This document shows, in pieces, positions 8,423 to 16,345 of a stretch of 64,000 bases of DNA; positions within the stretch are counted from its first letter, which is position 1; each line of letters starts with the position of its first letter. The stretch lies in NCBI GenBank assembly GCA_023229785.1, contig JALNYV010000005.1, positions 1 through 64,000 on the forward strand, written 5' to 3'. The translations under genes and the position numbers were made by a program. The notes beneath the pieces are model-generated. The model was not told the DNA's origin. It searched no databases and worked only from the letters and a program-made list of their open reading frames with translations. Origin of the DNA: Candidatus Dojkabacteria bacterium (lineage in GTDB: Bacteria > Patescibacteria > Dojkabacteria > SC72).

Positions 8423-9385
8423 TTTATTATAATCACCCTCCCACATAACTACCAAGTTATATCCCAATTCTTTAATCTTATTTTCTCTGATGATGGTGGC
8501 TTGATATAAATCACCCGCTGTTACTTTCTTATTTTTTGGGTGGCATTTATATGTCGGTTTGTATTTATTTGGATTCCCGTGCCAGGCATCACCGTGAAAT
8601 TCATAAATTGTATTAGTTTCAACACAATATCCATCAGCGTGATAGGGTGTTCTTGGAATGCTATATTCCCCACCTTTAAGAGCATGCTGGATGCTGATAT
8701 TTTCTTTTTCTATTATTGAGTCTAACCAAGTTATGCAAGCATACGAATAACTATCTTGGTGTCTAAGCTTGATATTGTGTTTTCTTAAGTATACATAGAC
8801 AGTATTCACAGTTATACTCAATTCATTTGCTATCTGAGCAGCCGATTTCTCTTGATTTATATACTCACTTGTTAACCAATCTTTTGAATCTATGAGTAGA
8901 ATAATATTGGTTATGTGAATTTGACTTCTATTATCTACACCATATCTTTCTGTAATTGTTTGTTTAGCTTTCTTTTGAATGTTAGGATTCTGTAGGGGAT
9001 ATTCTACACCAAACTTAGATAAATTGGTATTTTTAACTCTCTCGTTAAACTCTGTAGTTTTACTATATGAGGTCTCTCCATAGCGTGATAAACAAGTTTG
9101 CACTTTCTTTTGTTTAACTGCAGGGCTATATGCTGGGTTTCCACCATACTTCTCTAGATTAGTACTTACTCTCGATAATTGAGCACATATTTGACACCCA
9201 TTTCCACCACCATTTTTACCAGTCAAGTGATTACCCGGTTTTTGGGTAAAGGTGCCGTGTGTGTTGCATTTTATGGTTACTTTGGTAGAATTATTAATAT
9301 ATTCAACGAGTGAATAATCGTATTTGTTGTTGTGGACTTTGTTGGCTTTTTCTATGAATTGTTCTAAAGTTAATGTTTTGGGCAT
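8417..9385 (-). CDS. Homing endonuclease: zinc ribbon, RYGV repeats, HTH and Vsr-like domain
   Basis: The 322-residue protein begins with one zinc-ribbon module (HNNKYDYSLVEY...C...GCQIC), followed by degenerate units of the form TxxERYGVDN and LSKFGVEYPLQ. A helix-turn-helix segment (SAAQIANELSITVNTVYVYL) precedes a Vsr-like nuclease domain with DGYC, TIYEFHGDAWHGNP and MWEGDYN. It is thus a hybrid of the two repeat types used separately elsewhere in the window. A promoter embedded in an inverted repeat at 9404-9448 precedes it. It separates the repeat-protein pair from the RNase H region. Confidence 0.85.
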   Translation of the reverse strand: MPKTLTLEQFIEKANKVHNNKYDYSLVEYINNSTKVTIKCNTHGTFTQKPGNHLTGKNGGGNGCQICAQLSRVSTNLEKYGGNPAYSPAVKQKKVQTCLSRYGETSYSKTTEFNERVKNTNLSKFGVEYPLQNPNIQKKAKQTITERYGVDNRSQIHITNIILLIDSKDWLTSEYINQEKSAAQIANELSITVNTVYVYLRKHNIKLRHQDSYSYACITWLDSIIEKENISIQHALKGGEYSIPRTPYHADGYCVETNTIYEFHGDAWHGNPNKYKPTYKCHPKNKKVTAGDLYQATIIRENKIKELGYNLVVMWEGDYNKL

Positions 9386-9403
9386 GTGTTGGCAATAAGT
9401 TAA

Positions 9404-9448
9404 TTTGATATTGTTTAGTATTTTACACTAAACAATATCAAAAGTCAA
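9404..9448 (-). promoter_or_regulatory. Promoter embedded in a 16-bp inverted repeat
   Basis: Read on the - strand, TTGACT (9443-9448), a 17-bp spacer and TAAAAT (9420-9425) form a promoter for the endonuclease at 8417-9385. A perfect 16-bp inverted repeat (9404-9419 with 9427-9442) places the -10 box in its 7-nt loop. The same sequence could act as a terminator for the gene ending at 9458. Confidence 0.65.
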
Positions 9449-9457
9449 CTATATCGT

Positions 9458-9844
9458 TTATTCTACTATTGGTTTTGCAGTGTTTACTTGGCCAGTAGTA
9501 ACACCACCCATCTGACCGCTCCTCGGATCTATAATCCGTCCGTTCGCAGTCAATTGTCTAGTTATTTGATGGAAATATGCAAGTGCGTTCATTCCATTGC
9601 CAAGTGTTTTTTGTGCACACAAGTCAAATAATTCAAATTTATCAGCATTACGATCCATTAGAATGCCAGCTAAGCGTTTTTTATCAATTTCATCCAAATC
9701 GTTGGTTTTGAAAAATAAAACGTTGTTATAAGCATCTCTCTTCATTATTGCACATTCATGTAGAATACCATCTCCAGCCAGATCAATCCATTCTATATGG
9801 TGATGTGTTTTTGATTTTTCGTGTGCGTAAGTTACTTCAGTCAT
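9458..9844 (-). CDS. Conserved-looking hypothetical protein
   Basis: This 128-residue protein is not recognised with certainty. Its N-terminus is rich in His, Lys and Thr (YAHEKSKTHHH), and the middle reads FFKTNDLDEIDKKRLAGILMDRNADKFELFDL, which looks like a compact helical domain. AGGAG sits 7 nt before the ATG. It lies between the RNase H gene and a homing endonuclease and has a hairpin just after its stop. Similar small proteins occur in T4-like phages, but I cannot assign a role. Confidence 0.65.
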   Translation of the reverse strand: MTEVTYAHEKSKTHHHIEWIDLAGDGILHECAIMKRDAYNNVLFFKTNDLDEIDKKRLAGILMDRNADKFELFDLCAQKTLGNGMNALAYFHQITRQLTANGRIIDPRSGQMGGVTTGQVNTAKPIVE

Positions 9845-9942
9845 GATAATTCTCCTATGAAATTATTTTGTTATTCTTTAATTCTATTTAGAAACATAAG
9901 AATAAGGCTATATCATTCATAAAAAATTGGTCCCAAATTGTT

Positions 9943-10878
9943 TTATCTACTCAACATAGGAACAAAATTATCAATAGTATCAGCAAGTTTCTTAAGTTTG
10001 TACTTGCCTATAAATTTGAGAATGTGGAAGTATGAAAAATGTTTTTTCAAATCCAGTTCAGTAGTAATCACTTCAGATATGATCTTCTTAATATCATCTG
10101 GTTGACATTCTAAATCAATCAGTATTTGATTATGTTTAAACATCTCTCCAACTGTAAATTTTCTTTTATTTTGGTCTGTCCACTGTTCATTCATAAAGTT
10201 GACATACTTATAACCATCACCATCCAATGCATTATCATACACTTCTTTGATTTTGGTAGCTCTCACACGAGGAAAAGCACTAGCCACATTATCTGATGCA
10301 TCACCGCGTATACATTTAAAAAATAAGTAATATTCAGCATCGTTGTCATATTTTTCAAGTGTAGCTTGTGGTTTATCAGTTATTGGAGAAATCACTTCAA
10401 CATTGTTGTATTTTAATAATTGAGCCATGTCACTATCAGCTGTAATGATAACAATATTATCTTCTCGTTCTCTCTGAACAAAACCAGCAATCAAATCATC
10501 AGCTTCAAGCCTATCACCAAATAAAGTAACAATAGTTGTATGTTTTGTAATTAATGCTTCAAATTCCTTTAGGTGATTACAAAATCGTTCATATTTTAAT
10601 TTTTGAGCTGGAGTCATGTCTTGTCTACGATTGCCTTTGTAGGGTTTTAAGAAATCATGCTCGTTGGTATATTCCTTGCGCCATGAAGATCTATCAAATA
10701 ACATTACAACTTTTTTTCTTGGCTTATATTGTTTATAATATTTGTTAAGTGTTGTTAGCGCCATGTGACAGGCGAGACCAGCTAAGGTCTCATCATCCTC
10801 TCCTGTTTGTGCAAAAAATGTACGGTGCAAGAGATTGCTTATATCCATCAACAAATAGTCACATTGTTTAGTATCCAT
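9943..10878 (-). CDS. rnh: Ribonuclease H / 5'-3' exonuclease (T4 Rnh-like)
   Basis: The 311-residue protein has the acidic motifs of the FEN-1-like 5' nuclease family: Asp12 in LLMDISNLLHR, Asp62 in MLFDRS, the KPYKGNRR basic loop, EADDLIA (125-131), TADSD (146-150) and GDASDN (192-197). T4 RNase H is 305 residues and removes RNA primers on the lagging strand. It lies 9 bp downstream of the gene at 10888 and is probably co-transcribed with it, the coiled-coil gene and the sliding clamp. Confidence 0.92.
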   Translation of the reverse strand: MDTKQCDYLLMDISNLLHRTFFAQTGEDDETLAGLACHMALTTLNKYYKQYKPRKKVVMLFDRSSWRKEYTNEHDFLKPYKGNRRQDMTPAQKLKYERFCNHLKEFEALITKHTTIVTLFGDRLEADDLIAGFVQREREDNIVIITADSDMAQLLKYNNVEVISPITDKPQATLEKYDNDAEYYLFFKCIRGDASDNVASAFPRVRATKIKEVYDNALDGDGYKYVNFMNEQWTDQNKRKFTVGEMFKHNQILIDLECQPDDIKKIISEVITTELDLKKHFSYFHILKFIGKYKLKKLADTIDNFVPMLSR

Positions 10879-10887
10879 ATTATATCC

Positions 10888-11601
10888 TTATAATTCGCGT
10901 ATATTTGTAAAATTATGCTCTTTGGCATATCTCAAAAAAGCAGATGATATAGCTTCACCTGGTTGCATTTCTATACCAGTTCCTAACGTGCCACCTTTCC
11001 AAGAACCTTTCCTTGAACCAGTTCCTTTATTGAATGAAATATCAATACATCTTCTAATAAGAGGTTTATTAAAATAATGAAGCCAAGAGAACCATCCTGA
11101 ACCAATGTGCCATTCACGTTCTTCAATAAGACAAGTGGCAATAATTTCTTCACCGTCAAAATCATTAAAGCTAAAGTATAATTTTGTTACCCCAGCTCTC
11201 ATATCTACAACTTCATCTGAGTTCCATTTTTTGAGGCCTTTTAACTCACAGTGCCCGTATAAACACTGATTTGTATCATATATAGACCATCTGACAAAAG
11301 TGTGATCTCTCCACCCTAAATTAAACGATTTGGATTGATCTATACTTGAATCATATTCACAAATTCCATAATTAACAGTGATGAAATTTTCGTATACTGA
11401 AAATCCATACTTTCTTCTTAATAACCTGATATAATCCTTATTAACTCCGTTATTGTTATACTTTATCAATTTCTCAATAGGCGATACGATTTCAGGAATA
11501 TTGATATGATAGTAGTGATCATTTAGAGACCATTCTAGGTTGGTTTTGTCTGAATCTTCATCTCTAGTTGTTACAAATATTGAGAAGTTTATGTTTTTCA
11601 T
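10888..11601 (-). CDS. Hypothetical protein
   Basis: This 237-residue protein is not recognised. It is rich in aromatic residues (many Trp, Tyr and Phe), with a beta-rich look, and ends with a glycine-rich stretch (GTGSRKGSWKGGTLGTG) before a helical tail. The start overlaps the stop of the upstream coiled-coil gene by 4 nt. It sits in the replication operon between the sliding clamp and RNase H, so a replication-linked role is possible but not shown. Confidence 0.65.
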   Translation of the reverse strand: MKNINFSIFVTTRDEDSDKTNLEWSLNDHYYHINIPEIVSPIEKLIKYNNNGVNKDYIRLLRRKYGFSVYENFITVNYGICEYDSSIDQSKSFNLGWRDHTFVRWSIYDTNQCLYGHCELKGLKKWNSDEVVDMRAGVTKLYFSFNDFDGEEIIATCLIEEREWHIGSGWFSWLHYFNKPLIRRCIDISFNKGTGSRKGSWKGGTLGTGIEMQPGEAISSAFLRYAKEHNFTNIREL

Positions 11602-12029
11602 AAAAAATCACTCACTGTTTTTTTATCACTGTTGTCTATAACTCGTTGTTCAAATTTCTCAATTAGATCTTGATAGAGAAAAGCAATGAATTTTTGAATT
11701 ACCAAGTCTTCATCCTTGTCAACTATACCATTTTCTTTTAAGTATTGAATCATTGCGGGGTTCCAATCAGACCTAAATTGTAGTCCTTTGATAGGATCAA
11801 TAGACTGTCCCACCAACTCAAACCATGGTTCTGTGCTTGTTTGATGATCCTCTTCCTTAGCCTTTTCTTTTAAAGCATCAATCTCAGCATTAGCTGTTTC
11901 AAGCTCTTTTTTCAAAGTCTCTACATTCTTTGCTAGAACATTACTCTCATTTTTGTATCCAATGGATTGTTTATTTAAAGCAGTAATAGTTCCTTCTAAT
12001 TCATCTTTTTCTTTTTTTGATATCCACAT
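11598..12029 (-). CDS. Coiled-coil hypothetical protein
   Basis: The 143-residue protein has a coiled coil over about residues 5-60 (KKEKDELEGTITALNKQ, VETLKKELETANAEIDALK), followed by a short globular part containing WFELVGQ and WNPAMIQYL. It is not recognised. The next gene overlaps its stop (ATGA), and the sliding clamp gene lies 23 bp upstream. Co-transcription with gp45 from the promoter at 12834 is likely. Confidence 0.65.
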   Translation of the reverse strand: MWISKKEKDELEGTITALNKQSIGYKNESNVLAKNVETLKKELETANAEIDALKEKAKEEDHQTSTEPWFELVGQSIDPIKGLQFRSDWNPAMIQYLKENGIVDKDEDLVIQKFIAFLYQDLIEKFEQRVIDNSDKKTVSDFL

Positions 12030-12052
12030 ATTAATTATTCCTATTTGTTGTA

Positions 12053-12808
12053 TTATAATCTAGCCATGACGTACACATCTACAGAATCTATATTATACAT
12101 CAATTGTCCTCTTGCTGTGATGTAGAATGTTCCAGTAGGGTTGGGTTTAAACACACGCAACAAAGAATCAATAGGATATTTGTATGAAAATTCTGAATCT
12201 TTTCCTAATTGTTGGAACTGTGTGGAGTCAGCAAATTGGTATTCTAAGGCATCTCCATTAACATCCACTATCTCTAATGATACACCGGTTTTGTCACCAT
12301 TGAATGATACCTCATCAGCCTTCATGGCAGCCTTTCCTTTTATCATCATATTCACAGCTTCTTGGGTTAAGTCTACACCAAACACAGTAGCAGACGCACG
12401 ACTCTTAGGTGCTTTTATTGTTTGGGGGGAGGCTGATCTAAAGTTAATCTTAGTATTTTTCCCACTCATCATCATAGATCTAATCCACATTGGAGTAGGT
12501 CCTTTGATGTTTGGATCATAAACATCAAATCCCACAGTGGGTGACTCACCTGTGGTAGTGGCATCTATCGAAAAACCATCTTGGGATCTTGCAATCTCTA
12601 ATCTTGATGTAAAGTCATTAATTCTATTCAATCCTAAACTACCAAAAGACATATCGGGAACATTCTTATCTTGGAATAATACTACAGTCTGTGCCACATC
12701 CATGGCGCGAATTTTTCCAGGTTCTATTATCACATTTTCAATATTAACTGATTTTGCTAATGTAATAACTTTTTGAATGTAATCTATTTCTTGCGTTGTT
12801 AATTTCAT
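12053..12808 (-). CDS. 45: DNA polymerase sliding clamp (T4 gp45-like)
   Basis: The 251-residue protein starts MKLTTQEIDYIQKVITLAK and has the size and alternating strand pattern of T4 gp45 (228 residues). The pattern includes an internal linker (near FDVYDPNIKGPTP) and a final domain ending in FYITARGQLMYNIDSVDVYVMARL. Position supports the call: it lies between RNase H and DNA polymerase and has the strongest promoter in the region. As a trimeric ring it would hold gp43 on DNA and, in T4, also activates late transcription. Sequence similarity is moderate, so the call rests partly on context. Confidence 0.75.
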   Translation of the reverse strand: MKLTTQEIDYIQKVITLAKSVNIENVIIEPGKIRAMDVAQTVVLFQDKNVPDMSFGSLGLNRINDFTSRLEIARSQDGFSIDATTTGESPTVGFDVYDPNIKGPTPMWIRSMMMSGKNTKINFRSASPQTIKAPKSRASATVFGVDLTQEAVNMMIKGKAAMKADEVSFNGDKTGVSLEIVDVNGDALEYQFADSTQFQQLGKDSEFSYKYPIDSLLRVFKPNPTGTFYITARGQLMYNIDSVDVYVMARL

Positions 12809-12833
12809 ATCTACAATTCTCCTTTTTCTTTTT

Positions 12834-12862
12834 ATTATACTAAAAAGTTTGCTTTAAGTCAA
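12834..12862 (-). promoter_or_regulatory. Consensus early promoter for the sliding clamp operon
   Basis: On the - strand TTGACT (12857-12862), 17 bp, and a perfect TATAAT (12834-12839) lie 26 bp before the gp45 ATG, which has an AAGGAG ribosome-binding site. It is one of the best sigma70-type promoters in the window. Confidence 0.75.
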
Positions 12863-12869
12863 GCGTTTT

Positions 12870-13424
12870 TTATAACTTGTTCATGTGTCTCTTTACTGCT
12901 GCAATACCACTTCTTAGGTTGTGGTGGTATATAACAAACACTGTCTCTGTTGGTGTAGTATATAATTTAGTGTAAGTCATACCATTATTACGAGCTAACC
13001 TGTCTACTATAACTTCATAAGCACTTTCTCTGCTCTTAAAGTTTGTGGGGCTGTGTTTCTTCTTAGCTATACATAATAAAACTTGATAACCATGTTTTTT
13101 GGTTAATAAAGAAGCAACATGAGCAACACTGCTAAACACTTTAAATGCTGAAGATTTCATCAAGCCTGTGGTATCTTGAGTAGAACCACCAGGAATCACC
13201 ATAGAAAAATCCACATTTCCCACTTTTGGAATGGGATCAAAGAAATATGAAAAAGTATGTTCCTCATCTGATGTGGCAGGCCTCACAGTGGCCTGAAACT
13301 GTTCTCCCTTGACAGAAAAATATCCCTCGTCCTCATCCCATGTTAAATCCTGTGGTATATAACTCAACGATTCAAATAAGTCTCTTAATGTTTGAGTTGG
13401 TATTAATATATCCCTTACTTTCAT
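12870..13424 (-). CDS. Hypothetical protein between polymerase and clamp genes
   Basis: This 184-residue protein is not recognised. It is a mixed alpha/beta sequence with a glycine-rich turn (VIPGGSTQDTTG) and a basic segment (CIAKKKHSPTNFKSRESAY). Its length resembles T4 gp62 (187 residues), and it sits where clamp-loader or RegA genes lie in T4, but I see no convincing match to either. It overlaps the upstream small gene by 4 nt. Confidence 0.6.
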   Translation of the reverse strand: MKVRDILIPTQTLRDLFESLSYIPQDLTWDEDEGYFSVKGEQFQATVRPATSDEEHTFSYFFDPIPKVGNVDFSMVIPGGSTQDTTGLMKSSAFKVFSSVAHVASLLTKKHGYQVLLCIAKKKHSPTNFKSRESAYEVIVDRLARNNGMTYTKLYTTPTETVFVIYHHNLRSGIAAVKRHMNKL

Positions 13425-13615
13425 TTATAGTTCCTTTGTTCTAGTATTTTTATTTTATCTCTCAGCTTTGTATTTTCATCTAAAATATTTTCATATCCTT
13501 GTTGAAGCCTCTTGCAGTTGTTTATTGTTGATTTGATAACACTCTCTTGTAGAGCAGGGTGGTAGCCAGCAGCCCATAAATTAACAATGTGTTGCACTTG
13601 TTTATCTAATTTCAT
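13421..13615 (-). CDS. Small coiled-coil hypothetical protein
   Basis: I start this 64-residue protein at the ATG at 13615 (MKLDKQVQHIVNLWAAGYHP), which has an AAGG site, rather than at an upstream in-frame codon lacking one. The C-terminal half looks like a coiled coil (YENILDENTKLRDKIKILEQ). It follows the polymerase C-terminal half by 22 bp and overlaps the next gene by 4 nt. Function is unknown. Confidence 0.55.
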   Translation of the reverse strand: MKLDKQVQHIVNLWAAGYHPALQESVIKSTINNCKRLQQGYENILDENTKLRDKIKILEQRNYK

Positions 13616-13637
13616 AATGTTGACCTTATAATTATTT

Positions 13638-14873
13638 TTAAAATTGCCACTCTTCATCAAAAACAAGCGATGATTTTGTTGGTGCTGATTTGCCTATGGC
13701 CTTCAATATATTTTGCAATGGATTATCCACTAATTTTGTAATATGCATCTTCTTATCAATAACAAAATTTTCAAGAAACCAATCAGGAACAAATTCAGCA
13801 TCTGTTGGTAGTGCTATACTTTTGAAGTTTCCATATTTAACCTTCAGGTTGAACACCTTCAGCTTCATTCCTGACATAATTGGGAGACTAACTTTGTCGT
13901 TATATAACACCAACATTTGGTTGTACAAAATTGCTGCAGCTATATGTCCAGGAAGTGAAACTTGTTTCCCTTTCTTGGTTTTAGCAGCGTATTCATCATC
14001 TTCATCAATTAACATACTTTGATCATTGTTAAATCGTTTTGTATAATCCTCTACGTTATTACAACCTTTTGGTAAACCTAACTCCATGATATCTTTAGAT
14101 AATTCTAACTCATGTTTATAATCAACAATGGACATCGAGACACTTTCCCAAGATTCTCCCTTTAGAAATCTCTCTAGAAACTTATCTAATCTTTTTGATA
14201 TTGCAGCTGGTAGAGTTGTTTTCTTTGTATCCAACCCCATAACCTTACACTTATCCACTCTCTTACCATCTAAATCAACTAGATGCAACATATATCTTTT
14301 CTTTTCCACAAATATACCACGATCTGAAACAACCTCACGAGCACACTTAACTAAATTATCAAATCCAGGTTGACACAGAAAGGTGTTTTTCATAAATTCT
14401 TGATATGAATCATTCACCACCTCAGCAACATAATTTGAAACTTTAATTGCATCCTCTACATTATCTGTATATGTTTTGAAATACGTGCTATCCGTGTCGC
14501 CGTAGATGATAGCATCTGTTTGAAATTTTCCTTTGAATATTTTACCATCTAAAGCAACCTCTGGAGGATAACCTTTAAGAGCAGCTATTTTTTCTGTAGC
14601 ATACATCGGAAAATCAATATCATAATTACCTTCAAATATCTCATTTACCCTCCTACTTTGGTGTCTGAGAATAGCTCTACCGGTTCCAGTAGTACTTTCT
14701 CCCATCCGCACATCGAAAAATTTGAAGTGTTTATTGGACATTGCTCCATACAAACTGTTGAGTTTAATTTTCATAACATACTGTTTTCTATCATAATTTT
14801 CATAATCCTGTCTATATTCATCATACAAAACAGCATCTTCTTCAGTCATTAATACTCCACCTCTTTCTATCAT
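13638..14873 (-). CDS. 43B: DNA polymerase, C-terminal half (gp43B-like)
   Basis: The 411-residue product holds the second half of a family B polymerase: motif B KIKLNSLYGAMSN (35-47) and motif C YGDTDST (124-130), then the thumb, ending in KSSLVFDEEWQF, a plausible clamp-binding tail. I start it at the ATG at 14873, which overlaps the endonuclease stop (ATGA) and has a perfect AAGGAG 6 nt upstream; an in-frame ATG at 14900 is inside the endonuclease and lacks a site. It needs the N-terminal half at 16335-17978 to work. Phage 25-type Aeromonas phages have a comparably split gene 43. Confidence 0.92.
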   Translation of the reverse strand: MIERGGVLMTEEDAVLYDEYRQDYENYDRKQYVMKIKLNSLYGAMSNKHFKFFDVRMGESTTGTGRAILRHQSRRVNEIFEGNYDIDFPMYATEKIAALKGYPPEVALDGKIFKGKFQTDAIIYGDTDSTYFKTYTDNVEDAIKVSNYVAEVVNDSYQEFMKNTFLCQPGFDNLVKCAREVVSDRGIFVEKKRYMLHLVDLDGKRVDKCKVMGLDTKKTTLPAAISKRLDKFLERFLKGESWESVSMSIVDYKHELELSKDIMELGLPKGCNNVEDYTKRFNNDQSMLIDEDDEYAAKTKKGKQVSLPGHIAAAILYNQMLVLYNDKVSLPIMSGMKLKVFNLKVKYGNFKSIALPTDAEFVPDWFLENFVIDKKMHITKLVDNPLQNILKAIGKSAPTKSSLVFDEEWQF

Positions 14874-16345
14874 TTTAACTCCTTTTTCAGCAAATTCCAA
14901 TCAGCTTCCCATATCATAATTATATTATATCCTAACGATTTAATCAACAACTCTCTTTTTGATGTTTGTTGATATAGATGTCCAGCCGTTAATTTTTTAC
15001 TATATGGGTGACAAAGATCAGATGGTTTATATTTATTTGGATTTCCGTGAAAAGCATCACCATAAAATTCATATACTGTATTTGTGTCCTTGCAAAATCC
15101 ATCCACTCTATAGTTTGTTCCTGGTATTTTATATTCACCTATATTATCATAGTGTTGAATGTAGATCCCTTCAGTTTCTACCAAATGTGTCAGCCAAGAA
15201 ATACAAGCAGATGATGATTGATTACCAACACACTTCTTGCATCCACCTCCTCTCAGGTGGATACTTGGTGTCTGCTTAAATACTCCATGTTTGCTGCAAA
15301 TAATTTTTATCTTTGTGGTGGCTTTAGTGTAGTATACTAAAGAATAATCATAAATATTGCCATGAATCAATTTAGCTCTTGATATAAATTCTGCAGTTGA
15401 TGGGATGTGCACCCCACCGCACTTTTGACATCCACATCCAGATAGATGATTTGAGGGTATTTGTCTAAATTGCCCGTGCATCTTACATATTATATCAACT
15501 TCTTCTGTACATTTCTTATATTTTACTAACGAATAATCATACTTGTTTCCATGAACTACCTTTGCATTTTCAATAAACTCTTCAGTTGTTATATAATGGC
15601 TTTTGGCACACTTAGGACAACCAGTTCCTCTTAGATGGTTTGAAGGACTTTGTTTAAAATTGCCGTGTACGCTACATATTATAGTAAGTTTTTCCATATA
15701 TTTGTTGTACTTAGTCTGTGAATAATCATACTTATTATTGTGGACTATATTAGCTCTTACGATAAAATCATCAGTGGTTGGTATATAACTATTGGCACAC
15801 TTCACACACCCATTACCCTGAGAGTGTTTGTATGCTAGCTGAGTAAACTCACCATGAATAGGACAAATAATATGAACCATTGAGTGTGAGTTTGTGTATG
15901 TAATTTTTGAATAGTCATATTTATTATTGTGTATGATGTTGGATTTTCGGATGAAGGCTTGGAGTAGATCTTTGTTTTTGTTTTTAAGTATTAGCTTTTG
16001 CTGGTCTTGTTTTGTTCTTATTGGAATTTCAAACCGTTTAAATAACTTAACTAGGACTGTTGGTGTAATATTATACATCTTGCTAATTTCAGTTCCGTTG
16101 AGTTGTTTGATTGAATAAAGATCTGTTAATAATTCTTTAGTTAATGTGTGCTTTTTTCTATTGGATAAATCTAGCAATTGTGTTTCAGACATAGTTCGTT
16201 TGCAAATATTATATTCAGAAAACCCGTGCGCAATGGTTCTTTTAGATACACCAAAATACTCACACAATTGTTTAATAGTATAGTGTTCTTCTAGGTAGAG
16301 TGACCTTAGTTTATCTTCTGGTAGAAATATAGTTCTAGCTGGCAT
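14870..16345 (-). CDS. Homing endonuclease splitting DNA polymerase: two HTH, four zinc ribbons, Vsr-like domain
   Basis: The 491-residue protein is the longest of its type here. Two HTH-like segments come first (TIKQLCEYFGVSKRTIAHGF near 24-42 and NGTEISKMYNITPTVLVKLF near 81-100). Four zinc-ribbon modules (about 130-370) and the Vsr-like domain (DGFC, TVYEFYGDAFHGNP, IWEADW) follow. Its ATG overlaps the stop of the polymerase N-terminal half (11 nt), and its TGA overlaps the start of the C-terminal half (ATGA). All three cistrons can therefore be translated in sequence from one mRNA. The insertion falls between motif A and motif B of the polymerase. Confidence 0.88.
   Translation of the reverse strand: MPARTIFLPEDKLRSLYLEEHYTIKQLCEYFGVSKRTIAHGFSEYNICKRTMSETQLLDLSNRKKHTLTKELLTDLYSIKQLNGTEISKMYNITPTVLVKLFKRFEIPIRTKQDQQKLILKNKNKDLLQAFIRKSNIIHNNKYDYSKITYTNSHSMVHIICPIHGEFTQLAYKHSQGNGCVKCANSYIPTTDDFIVRANIVHNNKYDYSQTKYNKYMEKLTIICSVHGNFKQSPSNHLRGTGCPKCAKSHYITTEEFIENAKVVHGNKYDYSLVKYKKCTEEVDIICKMHGQFRQIPSNHLSGCGCQKCGGVHIPSTAEFISRAKLIHGNIYDYSLVYYTKATTKIKIICSKHGVFKQTPSIHLRGGGCKKCVGNQSSSACISWLTHLVETEGIYIQHYDNIGEYKIPGTNYRVDGFCKDTNTVYEFYGDAFHGNPNKYKPSDLCHPYSKKLTAGHLYQQTSKRELLIKSLGYNIIMIWEADWNLLKKELK

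Noticed and set aside
12870..13424. Clamp loader small subunit (gp62) or RegA
   Set aside because: Position and length fit, but I see no sequence pattern of either, so it is left as hypothetical.
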